Positions 1-5,863 of a stretch of DNA of 6,018 nucleotides are shown here, piece by piece. Below the pieces are notes generated by a model that was given only the letters and a program-made list of their open reading frames with translations, did not search any database and had not been told where the DNA came from. The stretch is from Clostridia bacterium (GTDB lineage: Bacteria; Bacillota; Clostridia; Oscillospirales; Acutalibacteraceae): assembly GCA_900764115.1 (NCBI GenBank), contig CAAFMR010000210.1, forward strand, positions 1 to 6,018, given 5' to 3'. The position numbers and the translations under genes are program-made. How positions within the stretch are numbered: the first letter of the stretch is position 1; each line of letters starts with the position of its first letter.

Positions 1-447
1 AAAACAGTATGGGAGCAGGAACGGAATCTGCTGGACCCGCACACGGCGGTGGCGTGGGCGGTAGCGGAGCAGCACAAAGCCGTATTATGCGGACAGACGG
101 TGGTGCTGAGTACCGCTTCGCCATATAAATTTGCACCGGCAGTGCTGGCAGCCTTGGGGCAGAAGGTGCCGGATGACGCCTTTGCTGCAATGGCGGAACT
201 GCTTTTTGTACTCCTCGTTCACCCGCACCCGCAGCAAATTTTTGGAATCAAAATCGGTTTTCTGCTCCAGAACGATAATCTTATCCGCCGACACCAGCAG
301 GATGCCGGGACCGGAGAACTGCCATGTCACGCCCTCCTGCTTTTCATACATCGGCGGCGCCCAGTCGGGCACATCAGTGAAATCCTGCAAATCATAGATA
401 TACCGCCCCACCCAACCGGTGGGATGAACCCCGCACAGGCTGGATAA
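1..447 (+). CDS. thrC: Threonine synthase, C-terminal part, 3' end replaced by unrelated sequence
   Basis: Threonine synthase is the PLP-dependent enzyme that converts O-phosphohomoserine to threonine in the cytoplasm. Reading frame 1 is open from the window edge, so the 5' part lies outside. Residues 1-67 read as the family's C-terminal region: NLLDPHTAVAWAVAEQ (about 9-24), then VVLSTASPYKFAPAVLAALG (about 34-53), which is the conserved S-x-ASPYKF segment followed by a helix. The match runs to AFAAMAEL at about 201. After that the frame reads a low-quality stretch (LFVLLVHPHPQQ onward) that is the antisense of the - strand gene, and it ends by chance at a TAA (445-447). Family members normally continue for roughly 40 more residues after this point. 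The gene is therefore probably truncated, and the last 80 or so codons are not threonine synthase. Identity is confident; whether the broken end exists in the organism or only in the assembly is open. Confidence 0.85.
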   Translation, partial: KTVWEQERNLLDPHTAVAWAVAEQHKAVLCGQTVVLSTASPYKFAPAVLAALGQKVPDDAFAAMAELLFVLLVHPHPQQIFGIKIGFLLQNDNLIRRHQQDAGTGELPCHALLLFIHRRRPVGHISEILQIIDIPPHPTGGMNPAQAG

Positions 448-1119
448 CTGTGCATACACCGAGCTGTCCAGATTGGAGTTGAACAGCTCCATCTCCGCCA
501 CCACGGTGGCACCGTTTTCATAGGCATAGGAGATCACCGACATATCATCCACAGAGATGCCGGAGCCTTTGGCGGCGCCTTGATTATAGTAGCCATAGGT
601 ATCGTCCACCGCCCCATATACATCCGCCACATACATCAAATCGGGTGTATACTCCAGAGTGGACAGCTCCCGCACCGACTGGATCTGCCCCGCCGCATCC
701 AGCAGAGGTCCGAAATAGTCGGCGGTATAATCATAGAAGCGGCCATCCTCAAAGACATAACGCTGCTGCTCCAGCAGCCAGAAAAAGCCCTGATGCTTGC
801 GATAGGCGGAATGAATATCAATATCATTGCCATCCTTCACCGTCAGCACGGTTTTATCCAGCAGACACACATTCAGCCGGGTTTTCGGCTGGAGATACCA
901 GCCGCCCAACAGCACCCCCATTATCCCCAGGAAAACCAGCGGTATCAGAAAATACCACTTCACCCGCCGGGGCGGTTTCACCGCCGCCACGGCAGCAGCG
1001 GCTTTCGCCTCCTGCTCGGCTGCCGGGTCGAAACGGATATCCTCTTCCGCCGCCGTAAATTCGTTGACCGGAGCGGCGGACTCCGCAGTCTCCGGCAAAT
1101 CGTGTAAATTTTCGTTCAT
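85..1119 (-). CDS. Uncharacterised single-span membrane protein with large extracytoplasmic domain, C-terminus cut by the junction
   Basis: I do not recognise a named family with certainty. Residues 1-50 are an acidic, Ala-rich cytoplasmic tail ending in basic PPRRVK. Residues 55-75 are one membrane segment. From about 80 the protein is outside the membrane: LNVCLLDKTV (82-91), HQGFFWLLEQQRY (109-121), DLMYVADVYGAV (160-171), GATVVAEMELFNS (203-215), TGWVGRYIYDL (234-244) and SGPGILLVSADKIIVL (269-284). The strand-turn-helix spacing with VADVYG and TVVAEMELF suggests an alpha/beta (Rossmann or glutamine-amidotransferase-like) fold without an obvious catalytic Cys-His pair; this is inference. 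The start is supported by a GGAGAG ribosome site 7 nt upstream. It begins 3 nt after the stop of the HD-GYP gene, so the two are probably translationally coupled. Residues from about 309 to the stop (RHCSKG onward, Cys/His/Arg-rich) are antisense threonine synthase, so the real C-terminus is missing. Confidence 0.75.
   Translation of the reverse strand: MNENLHDLPETAESAAPVNEFTAAEEDIRFDPAAEQEAKAAAAVAAVKPPRRVKWYFLIPLVFLGIMGVLLGGWYLQPKTRLNVCLLDKTVLTVKDGNDIDIHSAYRKHQGFFWLLEQQRYVFEDGRFYDYTADYFGPLLDAAGQIQSVRELSTLEYTPDLMYVADVYGAVDDTYGYYNQGAAKGSGISVDDMSVISYAYENGATVVAEMELFNSNLDSSVYAQLSSLCGVHPTGWVGRYIYDLQDFTDVPDWAPPMYEKQEGVTWQFSGPGILLVSADKIIVLEQKTDFDSKNLLRVRVNEEYKKQFRHCSKGVIRHLLPQGCQHCRCKFIWRSGTQHHRLSA
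196..205. other. Tail-to-tail junction between thrC and the - strand membrane-protein gene
   Basis: Threonine synthase similarity on the + strand stops at about 201. Plausible coding sequence of the - strand protein (ending NEEYKKQF, residues 301-308) stops at about 196. There is no intergenic sequence, no stop codon belonging to either gene and no terminator between them. Each frame simply continues into the antisense of the other. Two convergent genes missing both 3' ends at one point is the signature of a deletion breakpoint or a chimeric join. I see no insertion-sequence ends or target duplication here. Confidence 0.65.
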
Positions 1120-1122
1120 AGG

Positions 1123-3351
1123 CTATCTCTCCGTTATTTTCATGCGGATGGTGTCCAGACATTGGTGCATAGCATCCACCGCCCGTGGGTCGAACATCGT
1201 GCCGGAACGGGCGTCAATGTAAGCGACCGCCTCCTCCAGCGACCACGCCTCCTTGTAGGAGCGCTTTGTGGTAAGGGCATCCAGCGTGTCCGCCACCGCC
1301 ACGATGCGGGCGTATTCGTCGATGCTGTCTCCCTTTAGCCCGTTGTAGCCGGTGCCGTCATAGTGCTCGTGGTGCTGGGCGGCGATTTGGGCAGCGCTGC
1401 GCATAAACGCGCCGTCAAACACCGACAGCAGCGTTTCCCCATAGGCGGTGTGCTTCTTGATGACCGCCCGTTCGCTCTCCGACAGCAGCCCGGTTTTGTT
1501 GGTAATCGCTGCAGGAATGACGGTTTTCCCAATGTCGTGAAGCATCGCGGCACGGGCAACCAGCGCAGCCGTCTCCGCCGGATACCCCAGCTGCTCCATC
1601 ATCAACCGGGTATACGCAGCAACCCGCTCCAGATGCGTCCGATTGTTACCGCCGGCTTTCTCGGTATCGGCTGCCAGCTCCGTGAACACCGTCTGTTTAC
1701 GCTCCACCGCCGTCACCCCCGGCGTAAATGCAGCCAGCGCCACCGAGGTGCAGCAATATACCGTCGCCATAACACTGGTAAAAAACGGTTCCAGCGCATT
1801 CCGGAGGTTTTCAAAATGGAGCAGCACGGTGCGCCCATCCGGCTCCGGGAACAGAAAATCAAAATAGGTTTGGGCAAATACGTACAGCTTGCCGCTGTCG
1901 GCGCACCGGCTTTCGATGGCAACAGTACGGATATCCCCCTCCAGATGGCGGCTATATAGCCGCCGGTAGACACCATTCTCCTTTTCCAGCACCGCCAGCG
2001 CCATCGTTTCGGAGCTGTTTTCCGAAAACACGCCCCTGCACAGCTCCTGCACCCCCTCGGCAGCGGCGCGACAAACCGCCTCCCGATCCCGACACGCCAG
2101 TATCTGCTGCATCACCGCCACCGTCTGCTGCACGCACGCATCGCTGCGGGCGGATTGCCATTCCAGCGTTGCCCCATTTTCATCGAAAAGGGACTTCACC
2201 GTCAGAATAAATCCGATAAATCCGAGAAGCACCAGCTCTCCTATGATGCGGCAATAGGTAAAATCGGTACGGGTGCGCAGCCAAAGCTGCAGCACCCCGC
2301 ACAGCCCATCCAGCGCCGCCATAAAAACCAGCAAAACGAAGAAGCCATGTGCATATTGAATGCGCCGCCGGAGCAGCTGCAGGCAACGCCGTGCGCACAA
2401 AACCAGACACAGCGCGCTGCTCAGCGATGCCGCCAGCAGACCCAGGCGCAGCAGCAACACATTGGGAGCCGCCACCGTCGCCGCTGCCAGCAGACCGCTC
2501 AGCCAAAGCAGCCCCCACATCGGCGCGCTGCGCAGCTCCAGCAGCGCCGCCGCCATCCGCACCAGGAGCAGCAGCACCACGATCTCCACTGCCGCCGCCA
2601 GCGGATAAAACTGGGGAAAATTGACCCAATAGGTGGCGCCGGAAACAGCAAGCAGCGCCGCCGCCAGCCCATACAGCACCAGCAGTCCGGCGATCGCCAG
2701 CCCATAGCGCCGCTTTTTACGCAAAACCGGCAAGAAAGGCAACGCCACCGCCGCCAAAAGCCCCAGCACCAACACGATCCCGGCGAAAATCAGACCGCCG
2801 TTGAGCCGAAATCCGGTATGCGTTCCCACCGGGACGATCTGGGCAGTAAACTCCGCCGAAAACGGCAGCCGCAGCGCCACCTCCAGAGCAATCTGTCCGT
2901 CGCCGGCGGGCAACACGACCGCATTGTAGCGGTTGCCCACCCACGCGCTCTCGCCGTAATGATTATCGTACACCGTCTCGCCATTCAGCGCAATGCGCAT
3001 CGGCGCATAGTCCGTCCGCAGAATCAGTTCCCGCTCCTCCCGCGCTCCCTCAACAGTGCCGCGCAAATGCAAATACGCGCCGGTCTTCTCCCTGGACAAC
3101 GGGGTAAAGGCATTGGCGGTCTGCCATTCGACAGCTCTGCCGGTGGGGGCCTCCTGGCTGTTGGTATACACATATTCCCAGGAAGATACCGCATACTGGG
3201 CATCCATGGCATTGCCCACATAATTGAACACATAGTTCACCGCCACGGTCAGCACCAGCAGCACACCCGCCAGCTGCAGCAGCAGCCAAAAGTCTGTTCG
3301 ACCGGCGCCGGCTTTTCCTCTTATGCGCGTTTGCACGGTTGTCTTCCCCAT
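1123..3351 (-). CDS. Multi-pass membrane sensor with HD-GYP cyclic-di-GMP phosphodiesterase domain
   Basis: A 742-residue protein predicted to hydrolyse cyclic-di-GMP at the membrane. Residues 21-43 form a first membrane segment and 44-180 a beta-rich external domain. Residues 185-388 hold about seven hydrophobic spans, resembling 7TMR-type receptors. Residues 400-545 are a linker, possibly GAF-like. Residues 570-742 form the HD-GYP domain: H573, AAMLHDIGK (601-609, with H605-D606), H634, HHEHYDGTGY (660-669) and ADTLDALTTKRSYKEAW (687-703). These supply the usual metal-binding His/Asp set. One oddity is that the signature reads GYN rather than GYP at residue 670. The start at 3351 is chosen because GAGGA lies 5 nt upstream; in-frame ATGs at 3357 and 3363 are alternatives, and a longer frame reaching 3465 would overlap the preceding gene. 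It follows the small coiled-coil gene by 23 nt. Family is confident; activity and input signal are not shown by sequence. Confidence 0.92.
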   Translation of the reverse strand: MGKTTVQTRIRGKAGAGRTDFWLLLQLAGVLLVLTVAVNYVFNYVGNAMDAQYAVSSWEYVYTNSQEAPTGRAVEWQTANAFTPLSREKTGAYLHLRGTVEGAREERELILRTDYAPMRIALNGETVYDNHYGESAWVGNRYNAVVLPAGDGQIALEVALRLPFSAEFTAQIVPVGTHTGFRLNGGLIFAGIVLVLGLLAAVALPFLPVLRKKRRYGLAIAGLLVLYGLAAALLAVSGATYWVNFPQFYPLAAAVEIVVLLLLVRMAAALLELRSAPMWGLLWLSGLLAAATVAAPNVLLLRLGLLAASLSSALCLVLCARRCLQLLRRRIQYAHGFFVLLVFMAALDGLCGVLQLWLRTRTDFTYCRIIGELVLLGFIGFILTVKSLFDENGATLEWQSARSDACVQQTVAVMQQILACRDREAVCRAAAEGVQELCRGVFSENSSETMALAVLEKENGVYRRLYSRHLEGDIRTVAIESRCADSGKLYVFAQTYFDFLFPEPDGRTVLLHFENLRNALEPFFTSVMATVYCCTSVALAAFTPGVTAVERKQTVFTELAADTEKAGGNNRTHLERVAAYTRLMMEQLGYPAETAALVARAAMLHDIGKTVIPAAITNKTGLLSESERAVIKKHTAYGETLLSVFDGAFMRSAAQIAAQHHEHYDGTGYNGLKGDSIDEYARIVAVADTLDALTTKRSYKEAWSLEEAVAYIDARSGTMFDPRAVDAMHQCLDTIRMKITER

Positions 3352-3374
3352 AAGCATCCTCATTCTTACAAGAA

Positions 3375-3581
3375 TTACAGTTTGGAATACTTTTCCAGCA
3401 AGCGTTTCACTTCCGTTGCGCTGCCCACCGTTGCATCGGTGTCGCTTTGGATGGCGGCGGGACACGCCCGGATCGCCTCATCCAGAATGGCATAGGCTTT
3501 CAGCACCTGCGTCAGCAACGCCCGCAGCTCCTCGTTTTCCCGCTGCAGCTCTTCCCGTGTTTTTCCCGATTCCACAGCCAT
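3375..3581 (-). CDS. Small coiled-coil protein (68 aa), unknown function
   Basis: A 68-residue soluble protein with no signal peptide or membrane segment. Residues 7-35 (TREELQRENEELRALL and onward) show a heptad pattern with Leu at regular positions, so a short coiled coil or dimerising helix is likely. Residues 57-68 (EVKRLLEKYSKL) form a second amphipathic helix. A purine-rich AAGAGGGGG abuts the ATG; the tight spacing means the GTG two codons later (residue 3) is an alternative start. It sits 21 nt after the lipoprotein stop and 23 nt before the HD-GYP start, fitting the operon. It is supported as a real gene by position, ribosome site and coherent helical composition, but not by any family I recognise. 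It could be a partner of the HD-GYP sensor; that is a guess from position. Confidence 0.65.
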   Translation of the reverse strand: MAVESGKTREELQRENEELRALLTQVLKAYAILDEAIRACPAAIQSDTDATVGSATEVKRLLEKYSKL

Positions 3582-3602
3582 CCCCCTCTTGCAGTTCCTT
3601 GG

Positions 3603-4223
3603 TTACTTCGACGAGGTCATCTTCCGAATCACGATCTGCTCCGCTATATCCTCCACAGTCAGCACAGTTTTCCCCAGCCGCTCCGTCCTGGAGGCATCGG
3701 TATAAAAGGTTGTGGTGCACCGGTAAATGGTTTCCCCGGCGCGCCGCACCGTTGTATCGTAATAAATGTCCGCTCCGTAATGGGGCTCCCACATTTCAAA
3801 CTGCTGCCGCCCGGCGTTATACAGATCCGCCTTGGTAATATCCACCGGGACAGAGCCGAAGTATTTTAAGAGCTGCACCCGAATCTCATCAGCGGTGGTT
3901 TCCCGCAGCCGATTGCCGGTGCGGGGCATCGCGGTCAGATTTTCGTAATAAATATGGCAAAACGCAAACTGCACCAACGCACTGGCGGAAATATCCTCCG
4001 GCGCATTGAACTTTTCCTGCGCCAGCAGATAGCGCAGCTCATAGCTGCGCTGCGCCAACGCATCGGCGTCGATATACGCCGGAACCGGTTGGCTATCCTC
4101 CGCCGACCATGCGGAATCTGCCGAGATGTCCGACGACTCCCTGCGCCGATTGGGGTCGGTATTGTTGCAGCCCGCCAACGCCGCCAGCAGCACCGCGGCT
4201 AAAATACAAATCAAACGTTTCAT
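3603..4223 (-). CDS. Lipoprotein of unknown function, first gene of the HD-GYP operon
   Basis: A 206-residue predicted lipoprotein. Residues 1-18 form a signal peptide (KR, then a hydrophobic core) ending in the lipobox LAGC with the lipid-bearing Cys at 19. A Ser/Asp-rich disordered linker follows to about 48. The mature domain starts helical (ALAQRSYELRYLLAQEKF, 55-72, and SALVQFAFCHIYYENL, 81-96). It continues with EIRVQLLKYFG (113-123) and then a beta-rich end (ADIYYDTTVRRAGETIYRCT, 141-160; KTVLTVEDIAEQIVIRKM, 185-202). No known domain recognised. An upstream ATG at 4292 would add 23 residues but destroys the lipobox geometry and lies inside the preceding terminator, so 4223 is preferred. 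The ribosome site is weak: AAGGGG is 14 nt upstream. It would sit outside the membrane, so it could assist signal reception by the HD-GYP protein; this is inferred from operon position only. Confidence 0.82.
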   Translation of the reverse strand: MKRLICILAAVLLAALAGCNNTDPNRRRESSDISADSAWSAEDSQPVPAYIDADALAQRSYELRYLLAQEKFNAPEDISASALVQFAFCHIYYENLTAMPRTGNRLRETTADEIRVQLLKYFGSVPVDITKADLYNAGRQQFEMWEPHYGADIYYDTTVRRAGETIYRCTTTFYTDASRTERLGKTVLTVEDIAEQIVIRKMTSSK

Positions 4224-4265
4224 AGACAGTAGTATTGCCCCTTTATCATAAAATCGGTTCGCCCG

Positions 4266-4305
4266 AAAAGAAAAATCGCTGCTGCACATCACTGTGCAGC
4301 AGCGA
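4266..4305 (-). terminator. Intrinsic terminator after the secreted InlB-repeat gene
   Basis: A perfect 13-bp stem (4305-4293 with 4288-4276, core CGCTGCTGCACA) has a 4-nt loop (4292-4289). On the - strand it is followed by TTTTTCTTTT (4275-4266). It starts about 45 nt after the stop codon of the gene at 4351-5553 and ends about 40 nt before the lipoprotein start, so it separates two transcription units. On the + strand no T-run follows, so it acts in one direction. Confidence 0.9.
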
Positions 4306-4350
4306 AAAAGACACCAGAAATCCGATCGGCTGAACAGCTGACCCTGCGAT

Positions 4351-5553
4351 TTAATAATTCCACCGATAATCCGTGTAGGAAATCGTCAGATCCTCGTTGT
4401 TCTCAATAAACACGTCAGCCGAGCCTACCAGCTTATACGCAATATATGCATCCGATTTGATGGTCGAGCCCAAAGGCAGGTTGACCGACAGGCTCTCCAG
4501 CGGGGTATTCACCACCTGCTTGATTCCGGTCTGCTTATTATAGTCGGTCTTGAAGTGATACCGATACGCCATAAAGCACTTATTCACATCGGTACGCAGC
4601 ACCGGGTCGCCCTTAGGTAGCACAAAGGTCTTGGTGGCGGCATCATAGCTCCGCTCGTCGTAGCGGTCGGACACCCGCACGGTATACACCACCGTGCCGC
4701 AGATGCCGTGCCCGTCGTCGGTATAGGTATCGGTATCCCAATCGTTGGAGCACATCTGGAATTTGTATTCCTTGCCGATCTCCAGGTTAATGCTCTCGCC
4801 GCCATAGTACACCGTGCCGTCCTCAAACCGCACAGACATCTTCTTGGGGCAAACGATGCTGGCATTGACAGTGTTTTTGCCCGGCTGGGTCTCGTCGGTG
4901 GCAATGTGTTTCTTCCACATGGCATACAGCGTGACCGTGCTCATATTGGTGGGATCGGAGAAATACGCCTCATCAAAAGCGAAGCTGTCCCCGGGCTGAT
5001 AGGTCTTGCCGGAGCCGTCCGCCGCCGTGTTCCAGCCCACAAAATCGTACTTCTCACGGGAGAACCCGTTCGCCTGGATGGTGGCGGACTCGCCCTTATA
5101 ATAGTGGACGCCGTCGGTGGTAGAGCCGGTCACCCCATCGCCGTTGGGGTCGTACAGCACGCTGCAGAAGGGCGTAACCACGCCGTCCACGTGCCAGCCC
5201 TCGCTCTCTCTCTTGATGACATACCAAACCACGGTCTGCCCATCCCTCAGATTCAGGTCGTTCAGGTCGGGTTTGTTCTGCAGGTACGCATCCACGCCCT
5301 TGGCATTGAAGTAGCCGTTCTGGAGATTCAACATCGAGCTCTTAATGGAGCCGTAGCCCACAGACTTATAGTTCTTTGTGGGCTGCGGGGCGGTACCCAC
5401 CGGCATCGTGAGTCCCTCATTGAGAAGATAAAACTCCGCCCGGACACTCCAATCGCCCCAACGGTAGTGTTCATCCGAACCCGCCGCCACGGACATTGTC
5501 AGAACGCCCAGCAGCATCACGGCAGCCATCATCACAGAAATCAGTTTTTTCAT
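4351..5553 (-). CDS. Secreted protein with one InlB-type (Listeria-Bacteroides) repeat
   Basis: A 400-residue secreted protein. Residues 1-24 are a signal peptide (MKKL, hydrophobic core, cleavage near SVAA|GS). Residues 33-128 form an N-terminal domain beginning WSVRAEFYLLNEGL and ending WYVIKRESEGWHVDGVV (110-126), a pattern I recall from Firmicutes surface proteins carrying InlB repeats. Residues 133-214 are an InlB/Flg_new-type repeat: LYDPNGDG, YYKGESATI, FVGWNTAADGSGKTYQPGD (171-189) and VTLYAMWK (207-214). Residues 225-400 are a further beta-rich region I cannot assign. Five cysteines remain in the mature part (130, 235, 268, 285, 326). There is no LPXTG, no C-terminal membrane anchor and no visible SLH or cell-wall-binding module, so it may be released or held by a partner. 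A strong AAAGGGAGGT ribosome site precedes the ATG by about 10 nt. It is expressed from its own promoter through a cyclic-di-GMP riboswitch leader and closed by the terminator at 4276-4305. Surface or adhesion roles are inference. Confidence 0.88.
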   Translation of the reverse strand: MKKLISVMMAAVMLLGVLTMSVAAGSDEHYRWGDWSVRAEFYLLNEGLTMPVGTAPQPTKNYKSVGYGSIKSSMLNLQNGYFNAKGVDAYLQNKPDLNDLNLRDGQTVVWYVIKRESEGWHVDGVVTPFCSVLYDPNGDGVTGSTTDGVHYYKGESATIQANGFSREKYDFVGWNTAADGSGKTYQPGDSFAFDEAYFSDPTNMSTVTLYAMWKKHIATDETQPGKNTVNASIVCPKKMSVRFEDGTVYYGGESINLEIGKEYKFQMCSNDWDTDTYTDDGHGICGTVVYTVRVSDRYDERSYDAATKTFVLPKGDPVLRTDVNKCFMAYRYHFKTDYNKQTGIKQVVNTPLESLSVNLPLGSTIKSDAYIAYKLVGSADVFIENNEDLTISYTDYRWNY

Positions 5554-5591
5554 ACCGTTTTCTACCTCCCTTTGCCAAAAATAGCCGACAG

Positions 5592-5642
5592 AAAAGGCTG
5601 CACCTATACAAAGATGGTAGCATCCTCATATCTGTGCAGCCT
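5592..5642 (-). terminator. Riboswitch expression-platform hairpin (terminator-like)
   Basis: AGGCTGCAC (5642-5634) pairs perfectly over 9 bp with GTGCAGCCT (5603-5595), followed by a short T-run (TTTTC, 5595-5591). A smaller palindrome, GATG-CTAC-CATC (5624-5613), sits in the loop. The 5' arm is the conserved 3' end of the cyclic-di-GMP aptamer, so aptamer and hairpin cannot both form fully. A further short hairpin (AGCC 5599-5596 with GGCT 5586-5583) followed by ATTTTT could be an alternative. The T-run is imperfect, so termination efficiency is uncertain. Confidence 0.6.
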
Positions 5643-5710
5643 GACGATCATGACCATAATGGTTTTAGATTCATAGCTTTGCGTCATATGCTTTCGCATA
5701 CTTTGCCTTT
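5636..5710 (-). promoter_or_regulatory. Cyclic-di-GMP-I (GEMM) riboswitch aptamer
   Basis: Read on the - strand, the leader contains the GEMM core in order. First comes GGCAAAG (5707-5701). Then a 5-bp P2 stem TATGC/GCATA (5700-5696 with 5691-5687) is closed by a GAAA tetraloop (5695-5692). Next is the invariant GACGCAAAGC (5685-5676). A P3 arm follows with lower stem ATGA-ATC / GATCGT (one bulged A), a tetraloop-receptor-like TCTAA and CATGA pair, and an inner ACCA-TTA-TGGT hairpin (5663-5653). The 3' end is CAGGCTGC (5643-5636). The P1 helix is the weak point: only about 3 bp (GCA with TGC) are evident where relatives often show a clearer GGCAA/TTGCC pairing. The G preceding CAAA is kept, which fits cyclic-di-GMP rather than the cGAMP-sensing variant, though I am not certain of the numbering. 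It begins about 5 nt after the predicted transcription start and ends about 80 nt before the start codon of the secreted protein. Confidence 0.88.
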
Positions 5711-5721
5711 GATTTGATGAC

Positions 5722-5750
5722 AGTATACCACATAAATTCCGAAAATGCAA
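5722..5750 (-). promoter_or_regulatory. Promoter for the riboswitch-controlled secreted protein gene
   Basis: On the - strand, TTGCAT (5750-5745) is a moderate -35 and TATACT (5727-5722) a near-consensus -10. They are separated by exactly 17 nt, and a TGG just upstream gives an extended -10. The predicted start is near 5715, which places the riboswitch aptamer at the very 5' end of the transcript, as expected. The AT-rich stretch 5751-5780 behind the -35 could act as an UP element and may be shared with the divergent promoter. Confidence 0.8.
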
Positions 5751-5792
5751 GAGGTTTTTACAATTTTTTCAAATTTCTTTCCGGCGGTCGAC

Positions 5793-5821
5793 TTGACGAA
5801 TGGCATATCCCGTAGTATAAT
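5793..5821 (+). promoter_or_regulatory. Sigma-A-type promoter for the DivIVA-like gene
   Basis: TTGACG (5793-5798) and TATAAT (5816-5821) are separated by 17 nt, one mismatch from the housekeeping consensus. The start is predicted near 5828, leaving a leader of about 35 nt before the ATG at 5864. No operator-like palindrome is visible. It diverges from the promoter at 5722-5750, with 42 nt between their -35 boxes, and shares the AT-rich block 5751-5780. Confidence 0.85.
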
Positions 5822-5863
5822 GCATTTTGATGACAACAACACAGGGAACAGGCGGTGAACGGA

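Noticed and set aside
580..1107. + strand frame (175 codons) opposite the single-span membrane protein
   Set aside because: It is antisense to a gene with a good start, membrane segment and operon position, and has no recognisable motifs.
3352..3465. N-terminal extension of the HD-GYP gene to an upstream ATG at 3465
   Set aside because: It would overlap the 68-residue gene by about 90 nt and adds a basic stretch without pattern, whereas ATG 3351 has a GAGGA site at 5 nt.
2155..3495. Long + strand frame (446 codons) opposite the HD-GYP gene
   Set aside because: Its composition is extreme (Gln/His/Arg-rich, no domain pattern), as expected for the antisense of a GC-rich Leu/Ala-rich membrane protein, and the opposite strand has a clear HD-GYP domain and ribosome site.
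4224..4275. Promoter for the lipoprotein operon (TATGAT at 4250-4245 on the - strand)
   Set aside because: The -10-like hexamer is acceptable but no convincing -35 lies 16-18 nt upstream (only T-rich terminator tail), so I do not list it. The operon may use this weak site or depend on read-through.
4708..5676. Long + strand frame (322 codons) opposite the secreted protein gene
   Set aside because: It is antisense to a protein with a clear signal peptide and InlB-type repeat, runs into the riboswitch leader, and shows no coherent domain.
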